A DNA stretch of 64,000 bases from Macrostomum hystrix (taxonomy: Eukaryota; Platyhelminthes; Macrostomidae). Location of the stretch: the NCBI GenBank assembly GCA_950097015.1, contig CATNEN010000038.1, positions 18,486,001 through 18,550,000 on the forward strand, written 5' to 3'. Below the pieces are notes generated by a model. The model did not search any database. It was not told the DNA's origin and worked only from the letters and a program-made list of their open reading frames with translations. Of the stretch, positions 1 through 12,002 are shown piece by piece (within the stretch, counting starts at the first letter, position 1; every line of letters begins with the position of its first letter). A program made the position numbers and the translations under genes.

Positions 1-810
1 CTCACAAATTAACGGAAAGTTATTCCGTTAAAAATCAACGAAATAACAGTCGGCATAGCGTGACCGTAGTTACACTGTTAAAGACGGCGTTTCTGCGACT
101 GGTGAAGTGCGACAGCTGTCAGGTGAGCTGGCACATGTGTCTCATTTAGCTTATCATTGTCTCTTAGTTGAGTCTCACATGTCTCGTTTGATTTTTACCT
201 GTCCCATTGAGTCTTACCTGTCTCATTTGAGTCTTACCTGTCTCATTTAAGTCTCAACTGTCTCATTTGAGTCTCACCTGTCTCATTTGAGTCTCAACTG
301 TCTCATTTGAGTCTCACCTGTCTCATTTGAGTCTCAACTGTCTCATTTGAGTCTCACCTGTCTCATTTGAGTCTCAACTGTCTCATTTGAGTCTCAACTG
401 TCTCATTTGAGTCTCACCTGTCTCATTTGAGTCTCACCTGTCTCATTTGAGTCTCACCTGTCTCATTTGAGTCTCAACTGTCTCATTTGAGTCTCAGCTG
501 TCTCATTTGAGTCTCACCTGTCTCATTTGATTCTCAACTGTCTCATTTGAGTCTAACCTGTCTCATTTGAGTCTCACCTGTCTCATTTGAGTCTCACCTG
601 TCTCATTTGAGTCTCAACTGTCTCATTTGAGTCTCAACTGTCTCATTTGAGTCTCAACTGTCTCCTTTTTGTTCCCCCTGTCTTTTTAAGACTTATCTAT
701 CGCAATTGGATTTAATTCTAACTTCAGCCTTCAAATTCAAATTTTAGTGGCATTTAATCGGGCCGCCACAGCTAGCTGTTTGGTCTTGCAGCAGCAGCCG
801 CAATTCAACT

Positions 811-846
<36 letters not shown>

Positions 847-3800
847 GTAAGCATCGCGGAGGCATTGTCGCCTCTGCTGTCCCAGTCGCCTCTGCTGGCT
901 TTTTCGCCGGCTTTGTCAACCTTCCAGAGCAACGACAGCCGGCGCTTTCAGGTCCTCAGCAACCGGCTCCTGGCTTCCAATGCCGATCGTCGCTATCCGG
1001 ACCTGCTGCCGATTCAGTCCGTTGCCAATGGCAACAACTGGTGGTGGCTGTCGCTAGCTGAATTTGTTGGCTACGTCAAACCGCCCGCATGGAGCACCGC
1101 CGACTCAATTGAGCACTCGACCTGGTGGTCCGAGCTCCATCAGCGCCTACCGGATGGTGTCTGCGCCGTGGCCCTGACTGTATCATTGTACCACGCAGCT
1201 CTTCCTGACATCCTCACCACCACCAGGCTGCTGGTAGAGCGAAGTCTGCAGACAACCGCCGGGGGACCTTCTTGGACCGCTGCCGCTACTGTGGCCCCGT
1301 TGCAAACGCAGCTTTCAATTGTGGCCAGCGTTGCTATGGTTAGCAATTCACTCCATGGGTATAGATTAGCAATCCACTCCATGGGTATATATTAGCAAGC
1401 CACTCCATGGGGATAGATTAGCAATCCACTCCATGGGTATAGATTAGCAATCCACTCCATGGGTATAGATTAGCAATCCACTCCATGGGGATAGATTAGC
1501 AATCCACTCCATGGGTATATATTAGCAATCCACTCCATGGGTATAGATTAGCAATCCACTCCATGGGTATAGATTAGCAATCCACTCCATGGGGATAGAT
1601 TAGCAATCCACTCCATGGGGATAGATTAGCAATCCACTCCATGGGGATAGATTAACAATCCGCTCCATGGGTATATATTAGCAATCCACTCCATGGGTAT
1701 AGATTAGCAATCCACTCCATGGGTATAGATTAGCAATCCACTCCATGGGTATAGATTAGCAATCCACTCCATGGGTATAGATTAGCAATCCACTCCATGG
1801 GTATAGATTAACAATCCACTCCATGGGGATAGATTAGCAATCCACTCCATGGGGATAGATTAACAATCCGCTCCATGGGTATATATTAGCAATCCACTCC
1901 ATGGGTATAGATTAGCAATCCACTCCATGGGTATAGATTAGCAATCCACTCCATGGGTATAGATTAGCAATCCACTCCATGGGTATAGATTAGCAATCCA
2001 CTCCATAGGGATAGATTAGCAATCCACTCCATAGGTATAGATTAGCAATCCACTCCATGGGTATAGATTAGCAATCCACTCCATGGGTATAGATTAGCAA
2101 TCTGCTCCATGGGTATAGATTAGCAATCCACTCCATGGGTATAGATTAGCAATCCACTCCATGGGTATAGATTAGCAATCCACTCCATGGGTATAGATTA
2201 ACAATCCACTCCATGGGTATAGATTAGCAATCCACTCCATGGGTATAGATTAACAATCCACTCCATGGGTATATATTAGCAATCCACTCCATGGGTATAG
2301 ATTAGCAATCCACTCCATGGGTATAGATTAGCAATCCACTCCATGGGTATAGATTAGCAATCCACTCCATGGGGATAGATTAGCAATCCGCTCCATGGGT
2401 ATAGATTAACAATCCGCTCCATGGGTATAGATTAGCAATCCACTCCATGGGTATAGATTAGCAATCCACTCCATAGGGATAGATTAGCAATCCACTCCCT
2501 AGGTATAGATTAGCAATCCACTCCATGGGTATAGATTAGCAATCCACTCCATGGGTATAGATTAGCAATTCACTCCATGGGGATAGATTAGCAATCCACT
2601 CCATGGGGATAGATTAGCAATCCACTCCATGGGGATAGATTAGCAATCCGCTCCATAGGGATAGATTAGCAATCCACTCCATGGGGATAGATTAGCAATC
2701 CGCTCCATGGGGATAGATTAGCAATCCACTCCATGGGTATAGATTAGCAATCCACTCCATGGGTATAGATTAGCAATCCGCTCCATGGGTATAGATTAGC
2801 AATCCACTCCATGGGGATAGATTAGCAATCCACTCCATGGGTATAGATTAGCAATCCACTCCATGGGGATAGATTAGCAATCCACTCCATGGGTATAGAT
2901 TAACAATCCACTCCATGGGTATAGATTAGCAATCCACTCCATGGGTATAGATTAGCAATCCACTCCATGGGTATAGATTAACAATCCACTCCATGGGTAT
3001 AGATTAGCAATCCACTCCATGGGTATAGATTAACAATCCGCTCCATGGGTATAGATTAACAATCCACTCCATGGGTATATATTAGCAATCCACTCCATGG
3101 GTATAGATTAGCAATCCACTCCATGGGTATAGATTAGCAATCCACTCCATGGGTATAGATTAGCAATCCACTCCATGGGGATAGATTAGCAATCCGCTCC
3201 ATGGGTATAGATTAGCAATCCACTCCATGGGTATAGATTAGCAATCCACTCCATGGGTATAGATTAGCAATCCACTCCATGGGGATAGATTAGCAATCCG
3301 CTCCATGGGGATAGATTAGCAATTCGCTCCATGGGTATAGATTAACAATTCGCTCCATGGGTATAGATTAGCAATCCACTCCATGGGTATAGATTAGCAA
3401 TCCACTCCATGGGGATAGATTAGCATCCGCTCCATGGGTATAGATTAACAATCCGCTCCATGGGTATAGATTAGCAATCCACTCCATGGGTATAGATTAG
3501 CAATCCACTCCATAGGTATAGATTAGCAATCCACTCCATAGGGATAGATTAGCAATCCACTCCATGGGTATAGATTAACAATCCGCTCCATGGGTATAGA
3601 TTAGCAATCCGCTCCATGGGTATAGATTAGCAATCCACTCCATAGGGATAGATTAGCAATCCACTCCATAGGGATAGATTAGCAATCCACTCCATAGGGA
3701 TAGATTAGCAATCCACTCTATGGGTATATATTAGCAATCCACTCCATGGGGATAGATTAGCAATCCACTCCATGGGTATAGATTAGCAATCCACTCCATG

Positions 3801-6242
3801 GGTATAGATTAGCAATCCACTCCATGGGTATAGATTAGCAATCCACTCCATGGGTATAGATTAGCAATCCATTGTTTACCAGACGCGTCAAATATCCCAT
3901 CATATCGCCCTCTGTGTCCAGGTGCTGCTACTGGTGTACACCGCAGTACAGTGTGCTCAATTTTTCGCCAGCCTCTGCTCAAAGCGAATTCATCGCCGCA
4001 CCTGTTGGGAAAAATTCTTTCGGGTAAGCTATTGGCGACGAGATTTGATATGAAACTGAGTAATAAAATAGGAACTTTATTTATAATTGATAAGAGGGAA
4101 TAAATGTGAACGTTTAATTTTAGAGTAACAGAAAATTACGAATTATAAAGATTTTCTGTTGAATGTTGTTTCTGTTGAGGAGGCAATTCAGCCCCATTTC
4201 GCTGACTCCTGAGCACACACGCACACAGATACTGTACGCAGACCCACGCTCACACAGGTGTGTACATCTGCCCTGACTTTCTCATTGTCAGGCAGTGTAC
4301 ACTCTCACTGTGCCTTGGAGGTTGGCCCTCAAGGGCGTAAATTGCACGACAAGCCCCCAAGCCTTCTCTATGCGGCTGCGCCCCAGATAAATTTGGCCTC
4401 GCCGTGGAATCGAACTTAGGGACCTTGGTGCGAGAGAGGCAAACGCGTTAACCGCTCTGCCACCGACCCCCCAATAAAACTGTAATAAATATTATTGATT
4501 ACACAGCAATGTTGCAGCTATTGTGCATCTGAAGGCTTCTTTTGACTGTTCAGTCCATGGACTGGGGGGACGCCACACCCACCCTCAATTACCCCAGCTG
4601 ATGCTGGTACCCATTTAACAGCTGGGTGAACTGAAGCAATGCAGAGTTAAGTATCAAATTTTTAAATGACACCGGTTATTTTCAGTAGCGTTGGGAATCG
4701 AACCCTGGACCTTCAAGTCGTGAGACACGAGAGACGTGAGATTTTACAGAATCTACAAGTAGGTCAGACAATGACCTATTTAGCTATGAGTGATACCTGT
4801 GAATGACCGATTTTTGTGAAAGTCTATCATATGGATAGAAATTTTCGCCCATTACGATTAACTCATTTTCAAAATGCGAAAAATGGCGAAAAACTATTTA
4901 ATCAATCCAAAATAGTCAGCAACGATAGCCGGCATGGTTATATGATAAATTTTTGTGAGAGGAAAAATTATGCCTATATTTGTGGTTTTTGTCACCAGAC
5001 ACCCCGACGAGATCGTTGAATATATCGACCATGCTGATGTTTTGTGACTTCTGGAAGTTGTTTCATCGGATAGACTCGAAAATTTTAGCCCGTGTTTTCA
5101 TGACGCTTGGTTGAATATTTTGGGGGAAAATGTGGATATTTGAAATAACCCGTGGTCTCTCTACTTTTACCAGTCCTTGGAGTTATAAAAAACTAAACTT
5201 GAAATCGGATCTCCAATCGCGTCTCTCCGCAAACCAGGCCATCTGGCTGCTCAGTCTGTCAGCCTTCGCCACAGTCAGCATCATCGCCTGGCACCTGTCG
5301 GTGTCGATTTTAACCGACTTATCGGCCTCTCGTAGTCGCGGCTTCGTGGACCTGACTGCGGCCTCGGCTGCCCAAGCAGCGGCGCGCGCTGTCCACGGCT
5401 GGCTCCTCTACTGCGTCATCCTCGGCGTTGTTCTAGACTCCGCCTGGCGCCTGCGTCTATCGCCGCCAGACAGCGAATCTAATAGTGTCAAGGAGGCCTC
5501 TAGTTGTATTTCTAATGCCGGAGTCGAACTCGCGACCGTTGCCTGTCTCCTATTGGCTGCGCCTGGCGCTCTGCTCGCCCTACTATGGCCGCTGCTGAGC
5601 TATCGGCAGCATCCGCTTTACGTATTCTACAGCTTTGCCGGCTCCGTTCTGCGCTGCAAGCCCGCAGTCAGCGACCCCTGGCCTCTGCTGCTTGTTACAG
5701 TCTCACTGTCACTGCTACTTCGCGGTCACTCCTTGGCCGTTGTGTCCCACGCCATGCGACTCTGCCGTCGACTTTATCAGCGTCGAAAAGTTGAAAATGT
5801 GACTTCCACAGTCTGGCAATCGATTCTTATTATAATTGCTCGGCTATTTCCGTCGTTGAAGTCAATCCAAACAGAGAGTCTAGCTGTTAGTGCTACAAAG
5901 ACTAGCAATGAACTGGCCGCATCCATTGGATCTAGCGAGCAGCTTCTAGCAGAATTGGAACGCCAACTAGATAGAGTTCTGGCTACCATAGACAATCTTC
6001 CGTACACGCCAATGTCTTCATTGCAGTCTTTGTCATTGTCTGCTTCGTCTTTGTCACAATTTAATCAGACGGCACTGTCCGCTTGCGACGAGCCACCAGG
6101 CGTAGATGCTTGCTCATCCGGTTTTCTGCCAACAACAGCAGCACCAACAGTAACAGCTGCAGCAGCAGGTCCTGATTGGGACAGCCAATCAGGCGCCGAT
6201 TCTGACTACTTGGATTTGCCAGATCACACTGAAAATATTTGA
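1..6242 (+). CDS. Polycystin-1-like channel subunit, C-terminal part (5' end outside window)
   Basis: Polycystins are multi-pass membrane proteins of cilia and sensory membranes that form or regulate cation channels. Four exons join in one phase: <1-122 (donor GTGAGC), 748-1338 (after ttttag; donor GTTAGC), 3883-4023 (after accag; donor GTAAGC) and 5238-6242 (after aaaccag; TGA), about 618 residues. Exon 2 has a poly-Ser stretch and then the end of the extracellular polycystin (TOP) domain: EFVGYVKPP followed by DGVCAVALTVSLYH and TTTRLLVE, the family's typical R-AVF-F-VYNAN--LF pattern. Exon 3 is a membrane helix (VQVLLLVYTAVQCAQFF) followed by a basic loop. Exon 4 carries the remaining helices in the order of PKD1 S3-S6 and ends in a likely coiled coil (EQLLAELERQLDRVLATI), as PKD1 does. 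PKD1-like fits better than PKD2 because no EF hand is seen. GAIN/GPS and PLAT domains would lie upstream of the window. The family call is firm; the ends of exon 1 are less so. Confidence 0.8.
195..665. repeat. 20-bp minisatellite in polycystin intron
   Basis: About 23 tandem copies of the unit tctcatttgagtctcacctg, varying mainly c/a at one site. It fills most of the intron between the exons ending at 122 and starting at 748. Confidence 0.95.
1340..3870. repeat. 26-bp minisatellite making up a whole polycystin intron
   Basis: About 97 tandem copies of a 26-bp unit containing attagcaatccactccatg then g(g/t)tatag. The array starts at the exon 2 donor and stops about 13 bp before the exon 3 acceptor, so practically the entire 2.5-kb intron is repeat. 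Variants (ccgctcc, cataggg, attaac) are scattered, which suggests old plus recent expansions. Confidence 0.97.
4180..4475 (-). mobile_element. tRNA-derived SINE, family A
   Basis: Read on the minus strand it begins with a tRNA-like head: an A-box TGGCAGAGCGG and a B-box AGTTCGATTCC, the internal RNA polymerase III promoter, about 40 bp apart. The body (gtgtgtgctcaggagtc, acacaggtgtgtacatctg) recurs near 22.6, 23.8, 25.7, 33.6 and 37.2 kb. It lies in the intron 4024-5237 of the polycystin gene. Confidence 0.8.
4548..4740 (-). mobile_element. tRNA-derived SINE, family B (different body)
   Basis: On the minus strand a perfect B-box GGTTCGATTCC is followed by a body with cagctgttaaatgggtacc, a core common in invertebrate SINEs. 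A piece of its tail (agtccatggactgaacag) recurs in opposite orientation near 18,492. Related heads appear near 17.5 and 58.2 kb. Confidence 0.65.
4741..5237. other. Rest of polycystin intron
   Basis: AT-rich intron sequence with short chance open frames. The segment near 5120-5172 (tatttgaaataacccgtggt) resembles 17,920-17,940, so it may be an unclassified dispersed repeat. No other feature is seen. Confidence 0.5.
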
Positions 6243-7319
6243 GTTATTTATTGCTAGTTGCACCTGATTCGATAACAGGAAAAATCAATAACGTTTACTT
6301 TCTGGGAAATCATCGCTTGCCATTAATACTTCACGCAATTATTTTATGTAAACTCATTCGACTTCCACTGGATTATGTTTTTTAAACTAAATCGTGCTGT
6401 TGTATACAAATTTTGGTTAGTTTTAAACACTTTTTTCAGTACTATTCTTCTCTGTTTTATTGTATTGCTTTTTTGTACACAAATTTATATACGAATTTGT
6501 TATACTATTACTCATATTTGACGAATCCCACTAAATGTTTAAGATATATACTCGTATTTGCAGTTTGATGTTTGTGTCAAAGGATTCTAATTATTTTATT
6601 TATCGAATCGTATTTTGTATTTGCTAACCTTTTTATTGTTTTGCTTCACGTGTTTGCATTTCCCAGCTTTCTAAAAGCAGATAAAGTGCTTTAAGTACTT
6701 GATAAACTACCATGAACGTTATTCGACATTTAACGACAATTTTTCGTATTTTAAATCTAGCAGCTTGCGTGTTCCATGTGAAAATAATGGTTTAGATTGG
6801 GTTTAAGTTTAAATTATGGTCGTGAGCTGCAGCTGATTCACTCTAACTAGTGTTAAATATACTTTGTCATACACGAAAGTTAGAAAACTTTTGAATCATT
6901 TTACTTGCGTTAAATTATATTCCGTCAATTTGAAATATAGTTAGTAGCCAATAGACTAGACTGCAACTTGAACTGCACAGACACGCGGCTGTCTGCTCAA
7001 TCCACTATCAGCAGACATACATGACAATAACTCTTTGGCTAGGGCCCACGTTGCATGTGTATTTATGTTAGGATGTGCTGATGTAATCAGCTGTAGATTC
7101 ATCCTTTCGAGTTTTCATCGCTCAATTATTGGATAAGATTTTTTTGTAAAAGTTAAAGTTACAGTTAACAGCCAGCGAACCCCATAAATTCCTATACCTC
7201 AAATAATACTGGTTCGATTCAATGGCTGAAACGATTGTCTACGGCTGAAATCGTTAGTCAATGATGTCGACGCACGGCTTTATCATGTATAACAGGAAAG
7301 TATTGTCTTCCTGTTGCCT
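6243..7319. other. Intergenic / 3' UTR, AT-rich
   Basis: Follows the polycystin stop codon and probably holds its 3' UTR. No coding pattern, RNA gene or repeat array is visible. Confidence 0.5.
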
Positions 7320-7700
7320 TCTGCCACAGCAACAGAGAGATAAACGCTCCACGGGCCAGAGGCCCGTTTCTGTGTGGACTCCGGAGTCACATGAAAAGCG
7401 GCAGCGAAGCTCTGCCTCTCGCTTCCAGTGTATTTAAATTCAAGCAGCGCGCACAACAGAGGCAGAATGGGGAGAGAGGGAGAAACGCTGGGAGATTGCT
7501 AACACAGGGGGCAGCTGTTTCTTTGTCCCACACGCACACGCTCCCCAGCGAACGCTCGCCGAACTTCTTCCTCCCATTCCTGGGCCGTATCGATCCACGG
7601 ACGCCTCGTCGTGTACGCGAATCATGTGAGCCATGCAAATACAATGTTCTGAAGCGTATTTGCAAGGCTTACATCATGCAGCCACGACCATAGACACAGC
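7320..7700. other. GC-rich non-coding block (possible promoter or 5' exon)
   Basis: An isolated block of balanced base composition within very AT-rich DNA, with a self-complementary piece (acgggccagaggcccgt, 7351-7367). Open frames of about 100 codons exist on both strands, but none resembles a protein family I know. It could be a promoter or a non-coding first exon of a downstream plus-strand gene; this is inference from composition only. Confidence 0.3.
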
Positions 7701-8655
7701 AGCCAATCTTAAGTTCCTTAAGAAGGAAAACGAATTCAGTGTCGCTTTTCTTTAATGCTTAAAATAATGCAAAATAATAGTGATTAAAACTTAACAATTT
7801 TTTATGTATTTAAGTTTACTTTCAAAAAGAATGTTTTTTTTAGTTATTTCGATTTAAAATCAACCGTGAAATAATTGTGCACAAAATTAAGATCGCAATG
7901 TGCCAGTATTTTCTAAGACACCAAAGTGGTTGCCCGCGACACGTATGTGAAAGTAAGCGAACACTAAAACTAAAACAAGTTCAACGATAGCTTGGCGAGT
8001 GGCGATGCTAGGATATAAAAATATATTTTAATTTAAGTATCTCGTACCAGTGCAGAGACTTTTTTACACACGTTGAAGTATTCTTGCTAGGCGAACTGAT
8101 GCTGGGACTGCAGTATAATTTCCCACACACGACTATAATTTTTCGTAATTAGTCGCTAATGTAGCGGCCAGTAGATGTAATAATATATAATAATATATCA
8201 AAGAGCCATATTACGTCGTTGTTACTATGCATTTTGATTTGACAACTTTAATAGTTGACAAAGCCAAAGGATTAAAAGTAAAAGTACATGTCATAGTCAT
8301 TCATAGGGCCTAGACAAGTGTGTAGGCCTACAAAAGTTTGGGTAGCATATATCAAGTGATTCAATAAATGTAATGAGGCATGGCGATGTCCACAGTAGAA
8401 AACATACAATGGCAATAAAAACCATAGAAAACAATATGATTTTATAGACATTTAAAGTTGATTTTCTTTCTTCGTAATTCATTGAATGTGTTTTATGACT
8501 ATTAATTTATTCTAGCTTAGTGTTTTTTTTTCTACAATTTTTTGTGCGGCTTTGCTAGGCAGCTAGCTATGCTTTTGAAGGCCTAGTTAAACCAAACTTT
8601 GGCATTCTTTTTATCAATTATTAACCTGTTTTTCTGAAAAGCTTAATTTCAAATA
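7701..8655. other. AT-rich intergenic DNA
   Basis: No gene, array or recognisable element is seen in this stretch. Confidence 0.5.
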
Positions 8656-9783
8656 CACTCAGCAACATTAAAAACCACCACCCTAGAGTAAGGGAAACAA
8701 TTCATCTCAACTCACTACCACAAATGACACAATGTGCACCTAAGAGAGAGGTGAAAAACCACAAATGATGCAATGCACTGCTCACCCACATGACCCACCC
8801 TGACTCTGTAACCAGAGAAACAAAAGAGAGTCAAACTACCTGATAGTAGCATGGAAATTCAGCATTGACAAAAGGGCAGAAGATGCATTTGCAGTAAATT
8901 AGCATAGGCACCTGCCGTTACATTTGAGTCCAGAAACACCGTCTGTCTTGGCATTCAACGTGATCCCTACCCAAACATGCACCGAGGCTGACTGTCCATT
9001 GGTGGCTTGAACGTGCTGTTGCAACATTTCCTGCTGCAGCTCTCGGCCAAACATGAACACAACCGTCTGCCTAAAAGAGGCGGAAGTGGGTCTCATCAAT
9101 GAATACAATGCATCACCATTGCTGCTGCTTCCAGTGAATTTGCTGCATCGCCTACAGCTCTTGTGTGGCGCAATGAGCAGGCATTAGTCAGGGTCACTTG
9201 CACATCTACCAGCAGCGCAGCCCAGCCACCCAAATTCTCCGTTGAATTGTTTGGGTCCTCAACATGTTCCTGCGCCTGCTTCTTACACCCCAGATGAGTC
9301 GAAGCAATGTGGCAGGTAAGGTGGGGTTTCCCCTCACAATTCACAGCAGTCACTAATCAGCCCTTGCTGTGCTGCGCAGATGATGGCACTGGACTCCATG
9401 ACTTGCGTGGGCGACACTGCCAGTGTCTCTGGACTTCTGCAGAAGGCTGCGAATCATCGAACGTGATCTGCCGAATTGATGGGCTATTGCTCAGATGGAA
9501 ATAATGTGGTGGACCATTTTGGAGATAACAAGTAATACTTGTTATTACTCATTACTAATACTAATACTACTAATACTAGTATTAATACTGGTTACTCATT
9601 GGCTGCATTTTAACTGAGTGTGCTAAATCATCCATTTTGAACTTCACGATAACCCTTTACCCACCCTCACTCTCCCATAGTAGCTCTCCTTGCAGTCAGG
9701 TGCACATTACGTAATTTGCAGCAGTGAGCTGAGATCAACTGTTCCCCTTGCTCTAGGGTGGCGGTTTTTAATGTTGCTGAGTA
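8656..9783 (-). mobile_element. Tc1/mariner-type DNA transposon, degraded
   Basis: Ends are inverted repeats of about 44 bp (actcagcaacattaaaaacc at 8657 and its complement ending near 9783), with TA at both borders as expected for Tc1/mariner insertion. The minus strand retains a broken transposase. FIDETHFRLF near 9080-9105 carries the catalytic Asp of the DDE core. After a frame shift, SASVHVWVGITLNAKTD near 8955-9000 matches the family's GGSVMVWGGIS-type motif. Stops and shifts make it non-functional. Confidence 0.8.
8884..9150 (-). pseudogene. Tc1-like transposase remnant
   Basis: The transposase reading is split between two frames, with an in-frame stop just before CIVFIDETH. The two motifs named for the host element are the only clear family signatures; the third catalytic residue is not visible. 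It lies between the inverted repeats on the minus strand. Confidence 0.7.
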
Positions 9784-10206
9784 TAGATTTGACAACTTGA
9801 AATTTCAATAGTATCAATCCAATTTCTTGGCACTTAACAAACTGGGGCTGCTTCTGGAGTTCTGTGGAACTTGTCTGTGGGAAAGTTCAGTTCAGGGTGA
9901 AGATAGAAGCAAAATGGTTGACATTCTTGGCAGTGTCTATGGCCAATGGCAAAATGGATGAGCTGGTTAGTGGCAGGGGAAGTATTAGCACATCATCTGC
10001 ATTCTGCTAACATGCTCTACTAATTTTCTACCATTAACTAACATACTTTAGGTCTATTAACATCGTGCCAGGAGCTTTCCTAGTAGCAATGTCATTTATT
10101 GTAGATCCAAACTCCTGCTGAATTTTTACAGGTGGTCTTGCAGAATTTGGACACAATATTTGATGTTAATTTATATCATTTTTCTAATTATTTCATTGTT
10201 TCCCAT
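9784..10206. other. Intergenic DNA
   Basis: Nothing recognisable, apart from the 8-bp duplication tttcccat at 10199-10206 bordering the next element. Confidence 0.5.
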
Positions 10207-10446
10207 CATACATGCGCAACCTCCAAAATCTAAGCCGGCCATGCGACTTAGTTTTTGCTCTATTTACGACATAGTTTGCTCTCATTTTCTCTCCCCTTTT
10301 TCCTTTTCTTCACGCCTTCCTTTTTTGTCCCTTGGTCCCCCCTTTGATTTTTTGCGCTTGGTCAATTGGTTTTTGGGACTTACCTTGCTTGGCCCTCGTT
10401 TCACCCGGCTGGTTCAGCTGGGTCGGCCGGGTGTTGCGCATGTATG
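10207..10446. mobile_element. hAT-like MITE, copy 1
   Basis: A 240-bp element with 14-bp terminal inverted repeats (catacatgcgcaac / gttgcgcatgtatg), flanked by a perfect 8-bp direct repeat tttcccat at 10199-10206 and 10447-10454. An 8-bp target duplication is typical of the hAT superfamily. It carries no transposase, so it would be non-autonomous. The interior is strongly strand-asymmetric (pyrimidine-rich on plus). Confidence 0.75.
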
Positions 10447-10454
10447 TTTCCCAT

Positions 10455-11096
10455 TGATTTAAAATTATTTCCTAATGTTTTTGCATAAACTTGAAATGCA
10501 ACTTTTCAGAAAACCAGTTTACCAAACAATTTGAACCCTAACTGCCCAAATTTTAGCATACACTGTGTTTATATTTACTTTTGCTGTTTACTAAGTTCTT
10601 ACTTTATATTTTTATAGAATACTAATTTATATAAAACTCATGAGTAAAATATAAAAACTAAAAAATAATGGTAAATTAGCCTAGCAGTAATAGGTCTAGC
10701 CTAGCTATTAACCATTGGCACCCATTGTTAAATTTGTCAACTGGCCTAGCCTTTGGCAGCTGCCATAAGTTTTGTCCACTTGTCAAAAATTTCAACTGTT
10801 TGGTATGACTACAGTTGCTAACAAACATACATGTGGCTATGAATTAAGTGCATGTTAGAGAACTTGCTCTATAGCTAAGTCAATGTACTCAGCAACAAGA
10901 TCTAATGTGTTTTTAAACAGTAGATCTAATTGCAAGGACTATAGAATTGTATAACTAACACTAATCACAAAACAATTATTTCAAATGCATATTGTTGTAA
11001 AAAAAGTATAAAATAGGTTTTGTACCATTACATACTCCTAATTTATGATACAATTTTGTGGTCCTTGCCTATATTCATTGTTATATGGATAGTGAC
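10455..11096. other. AT-rich spacer between inverted MITE copies
   Basis: About 640 bp with no gene or array visible. Confidence 0.5.
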
Positions 11097-11389
11097 CATA
11101 CATGCGCAACACCCGGCCGACCCGGCCGAACCGGCCGGGTGAAACAAGTGCCAAGCAAGGTAAGTCGCAAAAACCAATCAACCAAGCGCAAAAAAATCAA
11201 AGGGGGGACCAAGGGACAAAAAAGGAAGGCGTGAAGAAGAAGAGAGAAAAAGAGAGCAAATGAGAGAAAACTAAGTTGTAAATAGAGCAATGAAATGAAC
11301 TAAGTCACAAATGAGAGCAAACTAAGTCGTAAATCGAGCAAAAACTAAGTCGCACGGCTGGCTAAGATTTGGGAGGTTGCACATGTATG
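11097..11389. mobile_element. hAT-like MITE, copy 2 (inverted)
   Basis: Same element as 10207-10446 in opposite orientation, with the same terminal repeats (one changed base on the right: gttgcacatgtatg). It has about 50 extra bp of purine-rich sequence inside. The flanking duplication is not clear. The two copies could fold into a long hairpin. Confidence 0.75.
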
Positions 11390-12002
11390 GATGTGCATCT
11401 TCAGTAGTTAGAATGATTAGAAAAAAGCTTTTTAATTATTATATAGTCAGTATCATTTTCATTTCTGTCATTTCTCTCTATAAATTAAGTCATGTTTAGA
11501 ATGATAACTGGTAAAGTTAAATATTGTTGTTCATCAATATTCATATATATTAAATAAACAAATATAATCAAAAGTGCACTGGACTCTGTCTTCAAACTGT
11601 AAATATTTTATTGGGTTGTGCATCCGCATACATTTTAGCTTGTGCACCTGGTAGATGTCCAAGTGTTTTTTTAATTCTCTGCATTAACTTTAATCAAAGG
11701 ACCTAGCTAGATAAAATAAAATTGTCATAGTCAAATAGTCACATGTAAAATATAATGTGTCATATGGTTAACTTAGTTACAAGTTAAGCCAATGCTAACT
11801 GCTTCTTTGCTATAGATTATAAAAATATAATATAGCTAAGTATTAATTTATAACATTAGAAAGTGACAGGTATTACAAATATACCAAGATTTGGCCTCTT
11901 GATTGCTAGCTATTTTTAATATGACTAGCTATTAATTACTAAAACCGTTTTTTATAAATATTGTTCATTTTTTATAAAAAAATTTTCTGTTGGGTAAAAT
12001 AA
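11390..12002. other. AT-rich intergenic DNA
   Basis: No gene, RNA or array is visible. Confidence 0.5.

Noticed and set aside
744-932. Minus-strand frame with a poly-Leu run
   Set aside because: Antisense of the poly-Ser (agc) stretch in the polycystin exon.
4400-4475. A functional tRNA gene
   Set aside because: A- and B-box are present but no cloverleaf with a paired acceptor stem is formed, and the sequence recurs as part of a longer dispersed element.
5130-5237. Treating 5130 as the start of the polycystin last exon
   Set aside because: The acceptor at 5236-5237 is in phase 0 with the preceding exon and begins exactly where polycystin homology resumes.
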